A DNA stretch of 64,000 nt from NCBI GenBank assembly GCA_033558025.1, contig JAUCEF010000013.1, positions 4,395,001 through 4,459,000 of the forward strand. The letters are read 5' to 3'. Within the stretch, counting starts at the first letter, position 1. Every line of letters starts with the position of its first letter. Shown here piece after piece: positions 22,808-35,600 of this stretch. A program made the position numbers and the translations under genes. Below the pieces are notes generated by a model. That model was not told the DNA's origin, searched no databases, and was given only the letters and a program-made list of their open reading frames with translations. This DNA comes from Phytophthora sp. 'mugwort'. Its lineage: Eukaryota > Oomycota > Peronosporomycetes > Peronosporales > Peronosporaceae.

Positions 22808-24079
22808 TCATGATCTGCGACCCTTTTTCTGCTTGCCTCCCCTCAAATGACCAGGCGCGGCGGGTCGTTTTCGCTTGTTGTTGTTGACATTCTGGATACT
22901 GTTACCCTTGTGCCCACTATTGTCCTTGCTATCCTTGTGGTTAGTGCTGACTTCCTTCTTTTGATTGTTGTTGTTGCTGACGTCCTTCTTCTGGCTGTTG
23001 TTATTGTTGCCGACAACGCCCTTAGTTCCTTTTTTCTTCTTTTTCTTCGAGCCCAACATATCGTCCAGTGATGGCGTCAGCAGCAAGTACAGTTTCTTAA
23101 GGATCTCCATCGTGACTGGTTCGACCGGAATACTGTTATCTTTGTCTTCGGGCTTAGCCGCGTCGCCACCTTCCACTGGCGCCTCGAGATCTGTACGGTC
23201 CTCAAGCACGAAGATGAAAGTCAGCGAGTCCCAGATTGGAAACGAGCCCTTTGAGAGCACCTTTTTGTTCGAGTAGCCTGGATACAAGCAGCGGTCAAAG
23301 ACGACGGACTGTTGGTGGCGGAGCTTGTTGGTCTTGGCGATGCTTTCGATACCCCACTGACCGAACGGTTTCTTTGTCTTGTGCGTCACGTGCACTTCGC
23401 CCGTAGGCGTCAACATCTGCGTCACATGGGCGAAGAAATCATTCAGCAGCTTCTTGTTCATCTCCATCTCCTTGTTCTGTCCGTCCTCTCCGTGTGGCGC
23501 CCGGACACATGGGAAGTTCCAGATGACGCGGTCGAACTGACCGAGCGATTTCATCTGCTCGGCGTCCGTTGCGTCCATCTCGTGCTGCACCGTCACGTGA
23601 GGCATTGACTCCAGCTCCTCGAGAATCTTCTCGCCGTCCGGGTACGTCTCCAACACCGTCTTCTTGCTCTCGTGGGACGTGGTGAAGAGCTGCACGCCCG
23701 AGTCTGGACCCAGCGCGCGGGCCAGCGCCAGCGAGTACGAAAAGTTGCCGTCGCCCACCGTCAAGATGCGCGCCACCTGCGCTGCGTCATAGAGGCCGAT
23801 ACGGTGGATGGGAGCTTCAGTGGGCGACAGTGTCTCCTGGTTATCATCAGTCGTAGCTTTGGGTGCCATTCGTGGACACATCTCCGGTCGCACGTTGGGC
23901 AGCAGTCCCGGGCGCCCATGCAGCACGATCTTGTAGCAACAGGCGATGCATCGCGTTAACGCGCAGTGTAGCGTGTCGCGGTGCACGTGCAGCAGGTGTA
24001 AGTCGCGCCATTGCAGCTCGCTCATCTTGTCCATGGTCAATGACTGGAGGCAAGGTTCGTGAAGGGCACTAGTTTGCAC
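22808..24079 (-). CDS. 25S rRNA (uridine-N3)-methyltransferase, BMT5-like
   Basis: Single-exon gene of 423 codons from the first ATG. The core is the BMT5/DUF2431 Rossmann methyltransferase. The SAM-binding motif ILTVGDGNFSYSLALAR lies near residues 104-120. DRVIWNFPC near 182-190 corresponds to the family's F/WNFPH-like motif. GEVHVTHKTKKPFGQW comes near 223-238, and a conserved YPGYSNKKV follows. In yeast this enzyme methylates U2634 of 25S rRNA in the nucleolus. The last 90 residues are a Lys/Asn/Ser/Gly-rich tail with repeated NNNN and KKK runs, probably disordered and possibly a nucleolar signal (inference). Three starts are possible: residue 1, Met16 or Met71. The Cys/His-rich first 70 residues are not typical of the family, so the later starts are attractive. 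Confidence 0.9.
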   Translation of the reverse strand: MQTSALHEPCLQSLTMDKMSELQWRDLHLLHVHRDTLHCALTRCIACCYKIVLHGRPGLLPNVRPEMCPRMAPKATTDDNQETLSPTEAPIHRIGLYDAAQVARILTVGDGNFSYSLALARALGPDSGVQLFTTSHESKKTVLETYPDGEKILEELESMPHVTVQHEMDATDAEQMKSLGQFDRVIWNFPCVRAPHGEDGQNKEMEMNKKLLNDFFAHVTQMLTPTGEVHVTHKTKKPFGQWGIESIAKTNKLRHQQSVVFDRCLYPGYSNKKVLSKGSFPIWDSLTFIFVLEDRTDLEAPVEGGDAAKPEDKDNSIPVEPVTMEILKKLYLLLTPSLDDMLGSKKKKKKGTKGVVGNNNNSQKKDVSNNNNQKKEVSTNHKDSKDNSGHKGNSIQNVNNNKRKRPAAPGHLRGGKQKKGRRS

Positions 24080-24296
24080 CCTCGGGTGAGTGACTCATGC
24101 CCGACGTTGTGTATTGTACACCAGGCTTCAACGTGTCTCGATAAAACCTCGCGTTCTCTTTCTTCCGAGGTTTTACGGGTATAAATCAGACTCCTCGAGC
24201 CGGCAAGAGCATTCCGCATCCAAGGAGGCGCACGCGGACAAGCGGAAGAGGGCGCCGCATTCCCCAAGAAGACAGGAGCAAGCACAGGACGTCGCC

Positions 24297-26423
24297 ATGG
24301 ACCAGCTGATCCCCATTATCAACAAGCTACAGGACGTGTTTAGCGCCATTGGCCAGTCGCCTATTAATCTCCCGCAGATCGTCGTTATCGGCAGCCAAAG
24401 CAGCGGCAAGTCATCAGTGCTCGAGAACATCGTGGGCAAGGACTTTCTGCCGCGCGGATCGGGCATTGTCACGCGCCGTCCCCTCGTTCTGCAGCTCTAC
24501 AACTCGTCGGCTACCGTCCCCGTGGAAGATGCGGCAGACGGCGTCGACCCGGCCGAGGAGTGGGGCGAGTTCCTCCACGTTCCCGGCCAGAAGTTCACCG
24601 ACTTCGACGAAATCCGCCGCGAGATCGAGAAAGAGACGGACCGCATTACCGGCAAGAACAAGGGTATCAGCAACAAGACCATCAACCTTAAGGTCTTCTC
24701 GCCCCACGTGCTCAACCTCACGCTAGTGGATCTTCCCGGCATCACGAAGGTGCCAGTTGGCGACCAGCCTGTCAACATCGAGGAGCAGATCCGAGACATG
24801 TGCACTGAGTTCATCTCGAACCCCAACTCGATCATCCTGGCCGTCACCTCGGCCAACACGGATCTGGCCAACAGCGACGCGCTCAAGATGGCGCGTGAGA
24901 TCGATCCCGAAGGACAACGCACCATCGGCGTGCTCACAAAGCTAGACCTTATGGACGACGGCACTGACGCAATGGACATGCTTCAGGGGCGCGTTATCCC
25001 GCTCAAGAGAGGATACGTGGGTGTCGTGAACCGCAGCCAGGCGGACATCAACTCGAAACTGTCGATTCGCGACTCGCTGTCCAAGGAGCAGAACTTCTTC
25101 AAGACGCACCCAGCTTACCGAGCCATCGCGTCAAGGATGGGAACGCAGTATTTGTCCAAGACCCTTAACACGATTCTGATGCATCACATTCGGGACTGTC
25201 TACCAGACATCAAGTCGAAAATTAGCAGTATGATCTCTGATCTAGACCAGGAACTCGGTGAGATGGGCTCCCCCACGGAGCAAATGACGGCCACGGAAAT
25301 GGGCGGCTGTTTGCTCAACCTGCTGTCGCATTTTTCGAGCAACTTTACCAACTCGCTTGACGGACGCAATCATCAACTTGTGGAAATGGACGAGCTCTAC
25401 GGCGGTGCCCGCATCAATTATATTTTCAACGAAATCTTCTCAAAATCTTTGCGTGAGGTGAATCCGTTCGACGGACTTAGCGACGAGGACATCCGTACCA
25501 CGATTCGCAACGCCAACGGCCCGCGTCAGTCGCTGTTTGTTCCCGAGGTATCGTTCGAGCTACTAGCAAAGCGTCAGATTAGCCGCTTGGAGCAGCCTGG
25601 ACTGCAGTGTGTGGATCTGGTGTTTGACGAGCTGCAGCGCGTGACATCCCAGTGCGAGACGATTGAGCTGACGCGCTTCCCCGAGCTGCGCGACCGTGTC
25701 ATGGAAGTGGTTAATGGCATGCTGCGTGCTCAATTGGTGCCTACGCAAGCTATGATTCAGAACCTTATTCAGATTGAGTTGGCCTATGTGAACACAAACC
25801 ATCCCGATTTCATTGGCGGCAGTCGTGCAGTGGCTCAGTTGATGGAGAAAATGCAACGCGAAACGATGGCATCAGCTGGAGCACCTAACAACAATATGAT
25901 TAATCAAGACCCGCGGCGGACAGGGCAAGTACCAAAGCCGAACGCTGTTCCTATGGGTCACGCTGGAGCAGCTGAGGAAAAGCAAGAAGGCAACGGTCTC
26001 CTGTCATTCTTCGGCGGTGGTCGCAAGAAAAATGGTGCGGATGCTGCTACTACCTCGAAGCCTGCAGTTGTTAAGCTTCCTCAGGTACCAGTGAGCATGC
26101 GGCAAGGCGATGACCCGACAGACCGGGAACGTATTGAGACGGAAATCATCAAGAGCTTGCTTGCATCCTACTTTGATATCGTGCGGAAAAACTTCCTGGA
26201 TCTGGTGCCTAAGGCCATTATGTGCTTCATGGTGGGACACTCAAAGGAGAACATTCAGAATGAGCTGGTGTCATCGCTGTACCGTGAGGACAAGCTATAT
26301 GAGCTGTTGGCCGAGACGGGTGATATTGCAGCGCGGCGCTCCAACTGTGATGAAATGCGAACGCTACTGCAACGCGCCCTAGAGATCGTGAACGAGGTGC
26401 GCGATTTCAATACGTTTAAGTGA
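24297..26423 (+). CDS. Dynamin-related GTPase (DRP1/Dnm1-like)
   Basis: Large GTPase that divides membranes, in this subfamily mainly mitochondria and peroxisomes. The chosen ATG (24297, context GTCGCCATGG) gives MDQLIPIINKLQDVF, the conserved N-terminus of DRP1/Dnm1. The upstream in-frame extension to 24090 has no conservation. Length is 708 residues. GTPase motifs: G1 GSQSSGKSS near 32-40, G3 DLPGITKVPVGDQP near 144, G4 TKLD near 214. The middle/stalk domain follows. A Gly/Asn/Lys-rich insert (about 520-600) replaces the variable B-insert, with no PH or Pro-rich domain, as expected for a fission dynamin. The GTPase effector domain (YFDIVRKNFLDLVPKAIM onward) ends the protein. Intronless. 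Confidence 0.96.
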   Translation: MDQLIPIINKLQDVFSAIGQSPINLPQIVVIGSQSSGKSSVLENIVGKDFLPRGSGIVTRRPLVLQLYNSSATVPVEDAADGVDPAEEWGEFLHVPGQKFTDFDEIRREIEKETDRITGKNKGISNKTINLKVFSPHVLNLTLVDLPGITKVPVGDQPVNIEEQIRDMCTEFISNPNSIILAVTSANTDLANSDALKMAREIDPEGQRTIGVLTKLDLMDDGTDAMDMLQGRVIPLKRGYVGVVNRSQADINSKLSIRDSLSKEQNFFKTHPAYRAIASRMGTQYLSKTLNTILMHHIRDCLPDIKSKISSMISDLDQELGEMGSPTEQMTATEMGGCLLNLLSHFSSNFTNSLDGRNHQLVEMDELYGGARINYIFNEIFSKSLREVNPFDGLSDEDIRTTIRNANGPRQSLFVPEVSFELLAKRQISRLEQPGLQCVDLVFDELQRVTSQCETIELTRFPELRDRVMEVVNGMLRAQLVPTQAMIQNLIQIELAYVNTNHPDFIGGSRAVAQLMEKMQRETMASAGAPNNNMINQDPRRTGQVPKPNAVPMGHAGAAEEKQEGNGLLSFFGGGRKKNGADAATTSKPAVVKLPQVPVSMRQGDDPTDRERIETEIIKSLLASYFDIVRKNFLDLVPKAIMCFMVGHSKENIQNELVSSLYREDKLYELLAETGDIAARRSNCDEMRTLLQRALEIVNEVRDFNTFK

Positions 26424-26631
26424 AGCAACGGCAAGTAATCAAGACACCAAGAACGTAGAAGAGAAGCTCAGTGTTGTAGCCCGTTAATGAAGAGGTCACG
26501 TGTCGAGCAGCGTCGTGGCAGAAAGTCGATGGCAGCAGATACGAGAAGTAGTCATCAAGCACCTGCTGTGCGCAGCGTTTCTAATGCACTTTTCGTTTGC
26601 TTTTATTATCTTTATATTTTATACGACGGAT
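26424..26631. other. Convergent spacer
   Basis: About 200 bp between two stop codons. No gene; expected 3' ends only. Confidence 0.55.
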
Positions 26632-29600
26632 TTAGGTAAAATCTGACGCTGGGGTTCCTGTACGTAGTTCGATCTCAGAAGAGATATGATCCTCTTCGCC
26701 AAGATGGTTCTGTTTCTTCCCATTTTCGGTAGATGTCCTGATTTCGAGATCATCGAAAGTTGCTGTACCAGTTGTACTCGATGTTCCTTCACCAAAAATG
26801 TCGTCAAAATCCTCGTCGTAGTTGCCACCAATGCTGAGCTGCGAGGTTGATTTATCTCCGGTAGATAAATGTTCGTTGTCATCAGCGACGGCAGCCGGCT
26901 CAGATTGTAATGTCGAAGCTCCGCCAAAAATCTTATCGAACTCGTCATCAAAATCAACAATGGATCCATGCTTGAAAGAGACGTCAACATCGGACCCAAC
27001 TATCTCGTCAAACTCTTTTGCATCTGAGAACTGCTCAACAGCCTCAAAGGGAACATCCGGCTTGCTTGAGTATTCATCAGAATAAAATCCTGGACTTCCA
27101 TCCGCAGCTACATCTGCTCCCTGCGCACAGGAAAAAAATGACACCGTGTCATCACCACTCATCGCACCCTCATCAACAATGTCAAACGCCGGGATCTCCG
27201 ATGCAGGACCGAAGTCCGATCCGGGTGTTGCGCTCAATGCTGTCGGCCCTGCGTCAAAGTCCGCCGTGAACGACGCCTCGTCCGTACTGCTCACCGTTGA
27301 GTGCGACGCCGCCGACCCGGTCGGGAAGCTCTCCGTCCTGCCGGGCGCCATCGATGCTGCGCTCTCGACCCTGAACGAGGCATGCCGCTCTGCCTCATCA
27401 ACAATGTCAAACGCCGGGGTCTCCGATGCAGGACCGAAGTCCGATCCGGGTGTTGCGCTCAATGCTGTCGGCCCTGCGTCGAAGTCCGCCGTGAACGACG
27501 CCTCGTCCGTACTGCTCACCGTTGCGTGCGACGCCGCCGACCCGGTCGGGAAGCTCTCCGTCCTGCCGGGCGCCATCGATGCTGCGTTCTCGACGCTGAA
27601 CGAGGCATGCCGCTCTGCCTCACCAACAATGTCAAACGCCGGGGTCTCCGATGCAGGACCGAAGTCCGATCCGGGTGTTGCGCTCAATGCTGTCGGCCCT
27701 GCGTCGAAGTCCGCCGTGAACGACGCCTCGTCCGTACTGCTCACCGTTGCGTGCGACGCCGCCGACCCGGTCGGGAAGCTCTCCGTCCTGCCGGGCGCCA
27801 TCGATGCTGCGCTCTCGACGCTGAACGAGGCATGCCGCTCTGCCTCATCAACAATGTCAAACGCCGGGGTCTCCGATGCAGGACCGAAGTCCGATCCGGG
27901 TGTTGCGCTCAATGCTGTCGGCCCTGCGTCGAAGTCCGCCGTGAACGACGCCTCGTCCGTACTGCTCACCGTTGCGTGCGACGCCGCCGACCCGGTCGGG
28001 AAGCTCTCCGTCCTGCCGGGCGCCATCGATGCTGCGTTCTCGACGCTGAACGAGGCATGCCGCTCTGCCTCACCAACAATGTCAAACGCCGGGGTCTCCG
28101 ATGCAGGACCGAAGTCCGATCCGGGTGTTGCGCTCAATGCTGTCGGCCCTGCGTCGAAGTCCGCCGTGAACGACGCCTCGTCCGTACTGCTCACCGTTGC
28201 GTGCGACGCCGCCGACCCGGTCGGGAAGCTCTCCGTCCTGCCGGGCGCCATCGATGCTGCGCTCTCGACGCTGAACGAGGCATGCCGCTCTGCCTCATCA
28301 ACAATGTCAAACGCCGGGGTCTCCGATGCAGGACCGAAGTCCGATCCGGGTGTTGCGCTCAATGCTGTCGGCCCTGCGTCGAAGTCCGCCGTGAACGACG
28401 CCTCGTCCGTACTGCTCACCGTTGCGTGCGACGCCGCCGACCCGGTCGGGAAGCTCTCCGTCCTGCCGGGCGCCATCGATGCTGCGCTCTCGACGCTGAA
28501 CGAGGCATGCCGCTCTGCCTCACCAACAATGTCAAATGCCGGGGTCTCCGATGCAGGACCGAAGTCCGATCCGGGTGTTGCGCTCAATGCTGTCGGCCCT
28601 GCGTCGAAGTCCGCCGTGAACGACGCCTCGTCCGTACTGCTCACCGTTGCGTGCGACGCCGCCGACCCGGTCGGGAAGCTCTCCGTCCTGCCGGGCGCCA
28701 TCGATGCTGCGTTGTCGACGCTGAACGAGGCATGCCGCTCTGCCTCACCAACAATGTCAAACGCCGGGGTCTCCGATGCAGGACCGAAGTCCGATCCGGG
28801 TGTTGCGCTCAATGCTGTCGGCCCTGCGTCGAAGTCCGCCGTGAACGACGCCTCGTCCGTACTGCTCACCGTTGCGTGCGACGCCGCCGACCCGGTCGGG
28901 AAGCTCTCCGTCCTGCCGGGCGCCATCGATGCTGCGCTCTCGACGCTGAACGAGGCATGCCGCTCTGCCTCATCAACAATGTCAAACGCCGGGGTCTCCG
29001 ATGCAGGACCGAAGTCCGATCCGGGTGTTGCGCTCAATGCTGTCGGCCCTGCGTCGAAGTCCGCCGTGAACGACGCCTCGTCCGTACTGCTCACCGTTGC
29101 GTGCGACGCCGCCGACCCGGTCGGGAAGCTCTCCGTCCTGCCGGGCGCCATCGATGCTGCGCTCTCGACGCTGAACGAGGCATGCCGCTCTGCCTCACCA
29201 ACAATGTCAAATGCCGGGGTCTCCGATGCAGGACCGAAGTCCGATCCGGGTGTTGCGCTCAATGCTGTCGGCCCTGCGTCGAAGTCCGCCGTGAACGACG
29301 CCTCGTCCGTACTGCTCACCGTTGCGTGCGACGCCGCCGACCCGGTCGGGAAGCTCTCCGTCCTGCCGGGCGCCATCGATGCTGCGTTGTCGACGCTGAA
29401 CGAGGCATGCCGCTCTGCCTCACCAACAATGTCAAACGCCGGGGTCTCCGATGCAGGACCGAAGTCCGATCCGGGTGTTGCGCTCAATGCTGTCGGCCCT
29501 GCGTCGAAGTCCGCCGTGAACGACGCCTCGTCCGTACTGCTCACCGTTGCGTGCGACGCCGCCGACCCGGTCGGGAAGCTCTCCGTCCTGCCGGGCGCCA

Positions 29601-32600
29601 TCGATGCTGCGCTCTCGACGCTGAACGAGGCATGCCGCTCTGCCTCACCAACAATGTCAAATGCCGGGGTCTCCGATGCAGGACCGAAGTCCGATCCGGG
29701 TGTTGCGCTCAATGCTGTCGGCCCTGCGTCGAAGTCCGCCGTGAACGACGCCTCGTCCGTACTGCTCACCGTTGCGTGCGACGCCGCCGACCCGGTCGGG
29801 AAGCTCTCCGTCCTGCCGGGCGCCATCGATGCTGCGTTCTCGACGCTGAACGAGGCATGCCGCTCTGCCTCACCAACAATGTCAAACGCCGGGGTCTCCG
29901 ATGCAGGACCGAAGTCCGATCCGGGTGTTGCGCTCAATGCTGTCGGCCCTGCGTCGAAGTCCGCCGTGAACGACGCCTCGTCCGTACTGCTCACCGTTGC
30001 GTGCGACGCCGCCGACCCGGTCGGGAAGCTCTCCGTCCTGCCGGGCGCCATCGATGCTGCGTTCTCGACGCTGAACGAGGCATGCCGCTCTGCCTCACCA
30101 ACAATGTCAAACGCCGGGGTCTCCGATGCAGGACCGAAGTCCGATCCGGGTGTTGCGCTCAATGCTGTCGGCCCTGCGTCGAAGTCCGCCGTGAACGACG
30201 CCTCGTCCGTACTGCTCACCGTTGCGTGCGACGCCGCCGACCCGGTCGGGAAGCTCTCCGTCCTGCCGGGCGCCATCGATGCTGCGCTCTCGACCCTGAA
30301 CGAGGCATGCCGCTCTGCCTCATCAACAATGTCAAACGCCGGGGTCTCCGATGCAGGACCGAAGTCCGATCCGGGTGTTGCGCTCAATGCTGTCGGCCCT
30401 GCGTCGAAGTCCGCCGTGAACGACGCCTCGTCCGTACTGCTCACCGTTGCGTGCGACGCCGCCGACCCGGTTGGGAAGCTCTCCGTCCTGCCGGGCGCCA
30501 TCGATGCTGCGCTCTCGACGCTGAACGAGGCATGCCGCTCTGCCTCATCAACAATGTCAAACGCCGGGGTCTCCGATGCAGGACCGAAGTCCGATCCGGG
30601 TGTTGCGCTCAATGCTGTCGGCCCTGCGTCGAAGTCCGCCGTGAACGACGCCTCGTCCGTACTGCTCACCGTTGCGTGCGACGCCGCCGACCCGGTTGGG
30701 AAGCTCTCCGTCCTGCCGGGCGCCATCGATGCTGCGCTCTCGACGCTGAACGAGGCATGCCGCTCTGCCTCACCAACAATGTCAAACGCCGGGGTCTCCG
30801 ATGCAGGACCGAAGTCCGATCCGGGTGTTGCGCTCAATGCTGTCGGCCCTGCGTCGAAGTCCGCCGTGAACGACGCCTCGTCCGTACTGCTCACCGTTGC
30901 GTGCGACGCCGCCGACCCGGTCGGGAAGCTCTCCGTCCTGCCGGGCGCCATCGATGCTGCGTTCTCGACGCTGAACGAGGCATGCCGCTCTGCCTCACCA
31001 ACAATGTCAAACGCCGGGGTCTCCGATGCAGGACCGAAGTCCGATCCGGGTGTTGCGCTCAATGCTGTCGGCCCTGCGTCGAAGTCCGCCGTGAACGACG
31101 CCTCGTCCGTACTGCTCACCGTTGCGTGCGACGCCGCCGACCCGGTCGGGAAGCTCTCCGTCCTGCCGGGCGCCATCGATGCTGCGTTCTCGACGCTGAA
31201 CGAGGCATGCCGCTCTGCCTCACCAACAATGTCAAACGCCGGGGTCTCCGATGCAGGACCGAAGTCCGATCCGGGTGTTGCGCTCAATGCTGTCGGCCCT
31301 GCGTCGAAGTCCGCCGTGAACGACGCCTCGTCCGTACTGCTCACCGTTGCGTGCGACGCCGCCGACCCGGTCGGGAAGCTCTCCGTCCTGCCGGGCGCCA
31401 TCGATGCTGCGTTCTCGACGCTGAACGAGGCATGCCGCTCTGCCTCACCAACAATGTCAAACGCCGGGGTCTCCGATGCAGGACCGAAGTCCGATCCGGG
31501 TGTTGCGCTCAATGCTGTCGGCCCTGCGTCGAAGTCCGCCGTGAACGACGCCTCGTCCGTACTGCTCACCGTTGCGTGCGACGCCGCCGACCCGGTCGGG
31601 AAGCTCTCCGTCCTGCCGGGCGCCATCGATGCTGCGCTCTCGACCCTGAACGAGGCATGCCGCTCTGCCTCATCAACAATGTCAAACGCCGGGGTCTCCG
31701 ATGCAGGACCGAAGTCCGATCCGGGTGTTGCGCTCAATGCTGTCGGCCCTGCGTCGAAGTCCGCCGTGAACGACGCCTCGTCCGTACTGCTCACCGTTGC
31801 GTGCGACGCCGCCGACCCGGTCGGGAAGCTCTCCGTCCTGCCGGGCGCCATCGATGCTGCGTTCTCGACGCTGAACGAGGCATGCCGCTCTGCCTCACCA
31901 ACAATGTCAAACGCCGGGGTCTCCGATGCAGGACCGAAGTCCGATCCGGGTGTTGCGCTCAATGCTGTCGGCCCTGCGTCGAAGTCCGCCGTGAACGACG
32001 CCTCGTCCGTACTGCTCACCGTTGCGTGCGACGCCGCCGACCCGGTTGGGAAGCTCTCCGTCCTGCCGGGCGCCATCGATGCTGCGCTCTCGACGCTGAA
32101 CGAGGCATGCCGCTCTGCCTCATCAACAATGTCAAACGCCGGGGTCTCCGATGCAGGACCGAAGTCCGATCCGGGTGTTGCGCTCAATGCTGTCGGCCCT
32201 GCGTCGAAGTCCGCCGTGAACGACGCCTCGTCCGTACTGCTCACCGTTGCGTGCGACGCCGCCGACCCGGTCGGGAAGCTCTCCGTCCTGCCGGGCGCCA
32301 TCGATGCTGCGCTCTCGACGCTGAACGAGGCATGCCGCTCTGCCTCACCAACAATGTCAAACGCCGGGGTCTCCGATGCAGGACCGAAGTCCGATCCGGG
32401 TGTTGCGCTCAATGCTGTCGGCCCTGCGTCGAAGTCCGCCGTGAACGACGCCTCGTCCGTACTGCTCACCGTTGCGTGCGACGCCGCCGACCCGGTCGGG
32501 AAGCTCTCCGTCCTGCCGGGCGCCATCGATGCTGCGCTCTCGACCCTGAACGAGGCATGCCGCTCTGCCTCACCAACAATGTCAAACGCCGGGGTCTCCG

Positions 32601-35600
32601 ATGCAGGACCGAAGTCCGATCCGGGTGTTGCGCTCAATGCTGTCGGCCCTGCGTCGAAGTCCGCCGTGAACGACGCCTCGTCCGTACTGCTCACCGTTGC
32701 GTGCGACGCCGCCGACCCGGTCGGGAAGCTCTCCGTCCTGCCGGGCGCCATCGATGCTGCGTTCTCGACGCTGAACGAGGCATGCCGCTCTGCCTCACCA
32801 ACAATGTCAAACGCCGGGGTCTCCGATGCAGGACCGAAGTCCGATCCGGGTGTTGCGCTCAATGCTGTCGGCCCTGCGTCGAAGTCCGCCGTGAACGACG
32901 CCTCGTCCGTACTGCTCACCGTTGCGTGCGACGCCGCCGACCCGGTCAGGAAGCTCTCCGTCCTGCCGGGCGCCATCGATGCTGCGTTCTCGACGCTGAA
33001 CGAGGCATGCCGCTCTGCCTCACCAACAATGTCAAACGCCGGGGTCTCCGATGCAGGACCGAAGTCCGATCCGGGTGTTGCGCTCAATGCTGTCGGCCCT
33101 GCGTCGAAGTCCGCCGTGAACGACGCCTCGTCCGTACTGCTCACCGTTGCGTGCGACGCCGCCGACCCGGTCGGGAAGCTCTCCGTCCTGCCGGGCGCCA
33201 TCGATGCTGCGCTCTCGACCCTGAACGAGGCATGCCGCTCTGCCTCATCAACAATGTCAAACGCCGGGGTCTCCGATGCAGGACCGAAGTCCGATCCGGG
33301 TGTTGCGCTCAATGCTGTCGGCCCTGCGTCGAAGTCCGCCGTGAACGACGCCTCGTCCGTACTGCTCACCGTTGCGTGCGACGCCGCCGACCCGGTCGGG
33401 AAGCTCTCCGTCCTGCCGGGCGCCATCGATGCTGCGTTCTCGACGCTGAACGAGGCATGCCGCTCTGCCTCACCAACAATGTCAAACGCCGGGGTCTCCG
33501 ATGCAGGACCGAAGTCCGATCCGGGTGTTGCGCTCAATGCTGTCGGCCCTGCGTCGAAGTCCGCCGTGAACGACGCCTCGTCCGTACTGCTCACCGTTGC
33601 GTGCGACGCCGCCGACCCGGTTGGGAAGCTCTCCGTCCTGCCGGGCGCCATCGATGCTGCGCTCTCGACGCTGAACGAGGCATGCCGCTCTGCCTCACCA
33701 ACAATGTCAAACGCCGGGGTCTCCGATGCAGGACCGAAGTCCGATCCGGGTGTTGCGCTCAATGCTGTCGGCCCTGCGTCGAAGTCCGCCGTGAACGACG
33801 CCTCGTCCGTACTGCTCACCGTTGCGTGCGACGCCGCCGACCCGGTCGGGAAGCTCTCCGTCCTGCCGGGCGCCATCGATGCTGCGTTCTCGACGCTGAA
33901 CGAGGCATGCCGCTCTGCCTCACCAACAATGTCAAACGCCGGGGTCTCCGATGCAGGACCGAAGTCCGATCCGGGTGTTGCGCTCAATGCTGTCGGCCCT
34001 GCGTCGAAGTCCGCCGTGAACGACGCCTCGTCCGTACTGCTCACCGTTGCGTGCGACGCCGCCGACCCGGTTGGGAAGCTCTCCGTCCTGCCGGGCGCCA
34101 TCGATGCTGCGCTCTCGACGCTGAACGAGGCATGCCGCTCTGCCTCACCAACAATGTCAAACGCCGGGGTCTCCGATGCAGGACCGAAGTCCGATCCGGG
34201 TGTTGCGCTCAATGCTGTCGGCCCTGCGTCGAAGTCCGCCGTGAACGACGCCTCGTCCGTACTGCTCACCGTTGCGTGCGACGCCGCCGACCCGGTCGGG
34301 AAGCTCTCCGTCCTGCCGGGCGCCATCGATGCTGCGTTCTCGACGCTGAACGAGGCATGCCGCTCTGCCTCACCAACAATGTCAAACGCCGGGGTCTCCG
34401 ATGCAGGACCGAAGTCCGATCCGGGTGTTGCGCTCAATGCTGTCGGCCCTGCGTCGAAGTCCGCCGTGAACGACGCCTCGTCCGTACTGCTCACCGTTGC
34501 GTGCGACGCCGCCGACCCGGTCGGGAAGCTCTCCGTCCTGCCGGGCGCCATCGATGCTGCGCTCTCGACGCTGAACGAGGCATGCCGCTCTGCCTCACCA
34601 ACAATGTCAAACGCCGGGGTCTCCGATGCAGGACCGAAGTCCGATCCGGGTGTTGCGCTCAATGCTGTCGGCCCTGCGTCGAAGTCCGCCGTGAACGACG
34701 CCTCGTCCGTACTGCTCACCGTTGCGTGCGACGCCGCCGACCCGGTCGGGAAGCTCTCCGTCCTGCCGGGCGCCATCGATGCTGCGTTCTCGACGCTGAA
34801 CGAGGCATGCCGCTCTGCCTCACCAACAATGTCAAACGCCGGGGTCTCCGATGCAGGACCGAAGTCCGATCCGGGTGTTGCGCTCAATGCTGTCGGCCCT
34901 GCGTCGAAGTCCGCCGTGAACGACGCCTCGTCCGTACTGCTCACCGTTGCGTGCGACGCCGCCGACCCGGTTGGGAAGCTCTCCGTCCTGCCGGGCGCCA
35001 TCGATGCTGCGCTCTCGACGCTGAACGAGGCATGCCGCTCTGCCTCACCAACAATGTCAAACGCCGGGGTCTCCGATGCAGGACCGAAGTCCGATCCGGG
35101 TGTTGCGCTCAATGCTGTCGGCCCTGCGTCGAAGTCCGCCGTGAACGACGCCTCGTCCGTACTGCTCACCGTTGCGTGCGACGCCGCCGACCCGGTCGGG
35201 AAGCTCTCCGTCCTGCCGGGCGCCATCGATGCTGCGTTCTCGACGCTGAACGAGGCATGCCGCTCTGCCTCACCAACAATGTCAAACGCCGGGGTCTCCG
35301 ATGCAGGACCGAAGTCCGATCCGGGTGTTGCGCTCAATGCTGTCGGCCCTGCGTCGAAGTCCGCCGTGAACGACGCCTCGTCCGTACTGCTCACCGTTGC
35401 GTGCGACGCCGCCGACCCGGTTGGGAAGCTCTCCGTCCTGCCGGGCGCCATCGATGCTGCGCTCTCGACGCTGAACGAGGCATGCCGCTCTGCCTCACCA
35501 ACAATGTCAAACGCCGGGGTCTCCGATGCAGGACCGAAGTCCGATCCGGGTGTTGCGCTCAATGCTGTCGGCCCTGCGTCGAAGTCCGCCGTGAACGACG

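Noticed and set aside
22847..23608. Plus-strand frames opposite the BMT5-like gene
   Set aside because: Leu/Val-rich antisense of Lys/Asn/Glu-rich coding sequence; not membrane proteins.
24090..24296. N-terminal extension of the dynamin-related protein
   Set aside because: In frame, but unlike the family; the ATG at 24297 has a good context and gives the conserved N-terminus.
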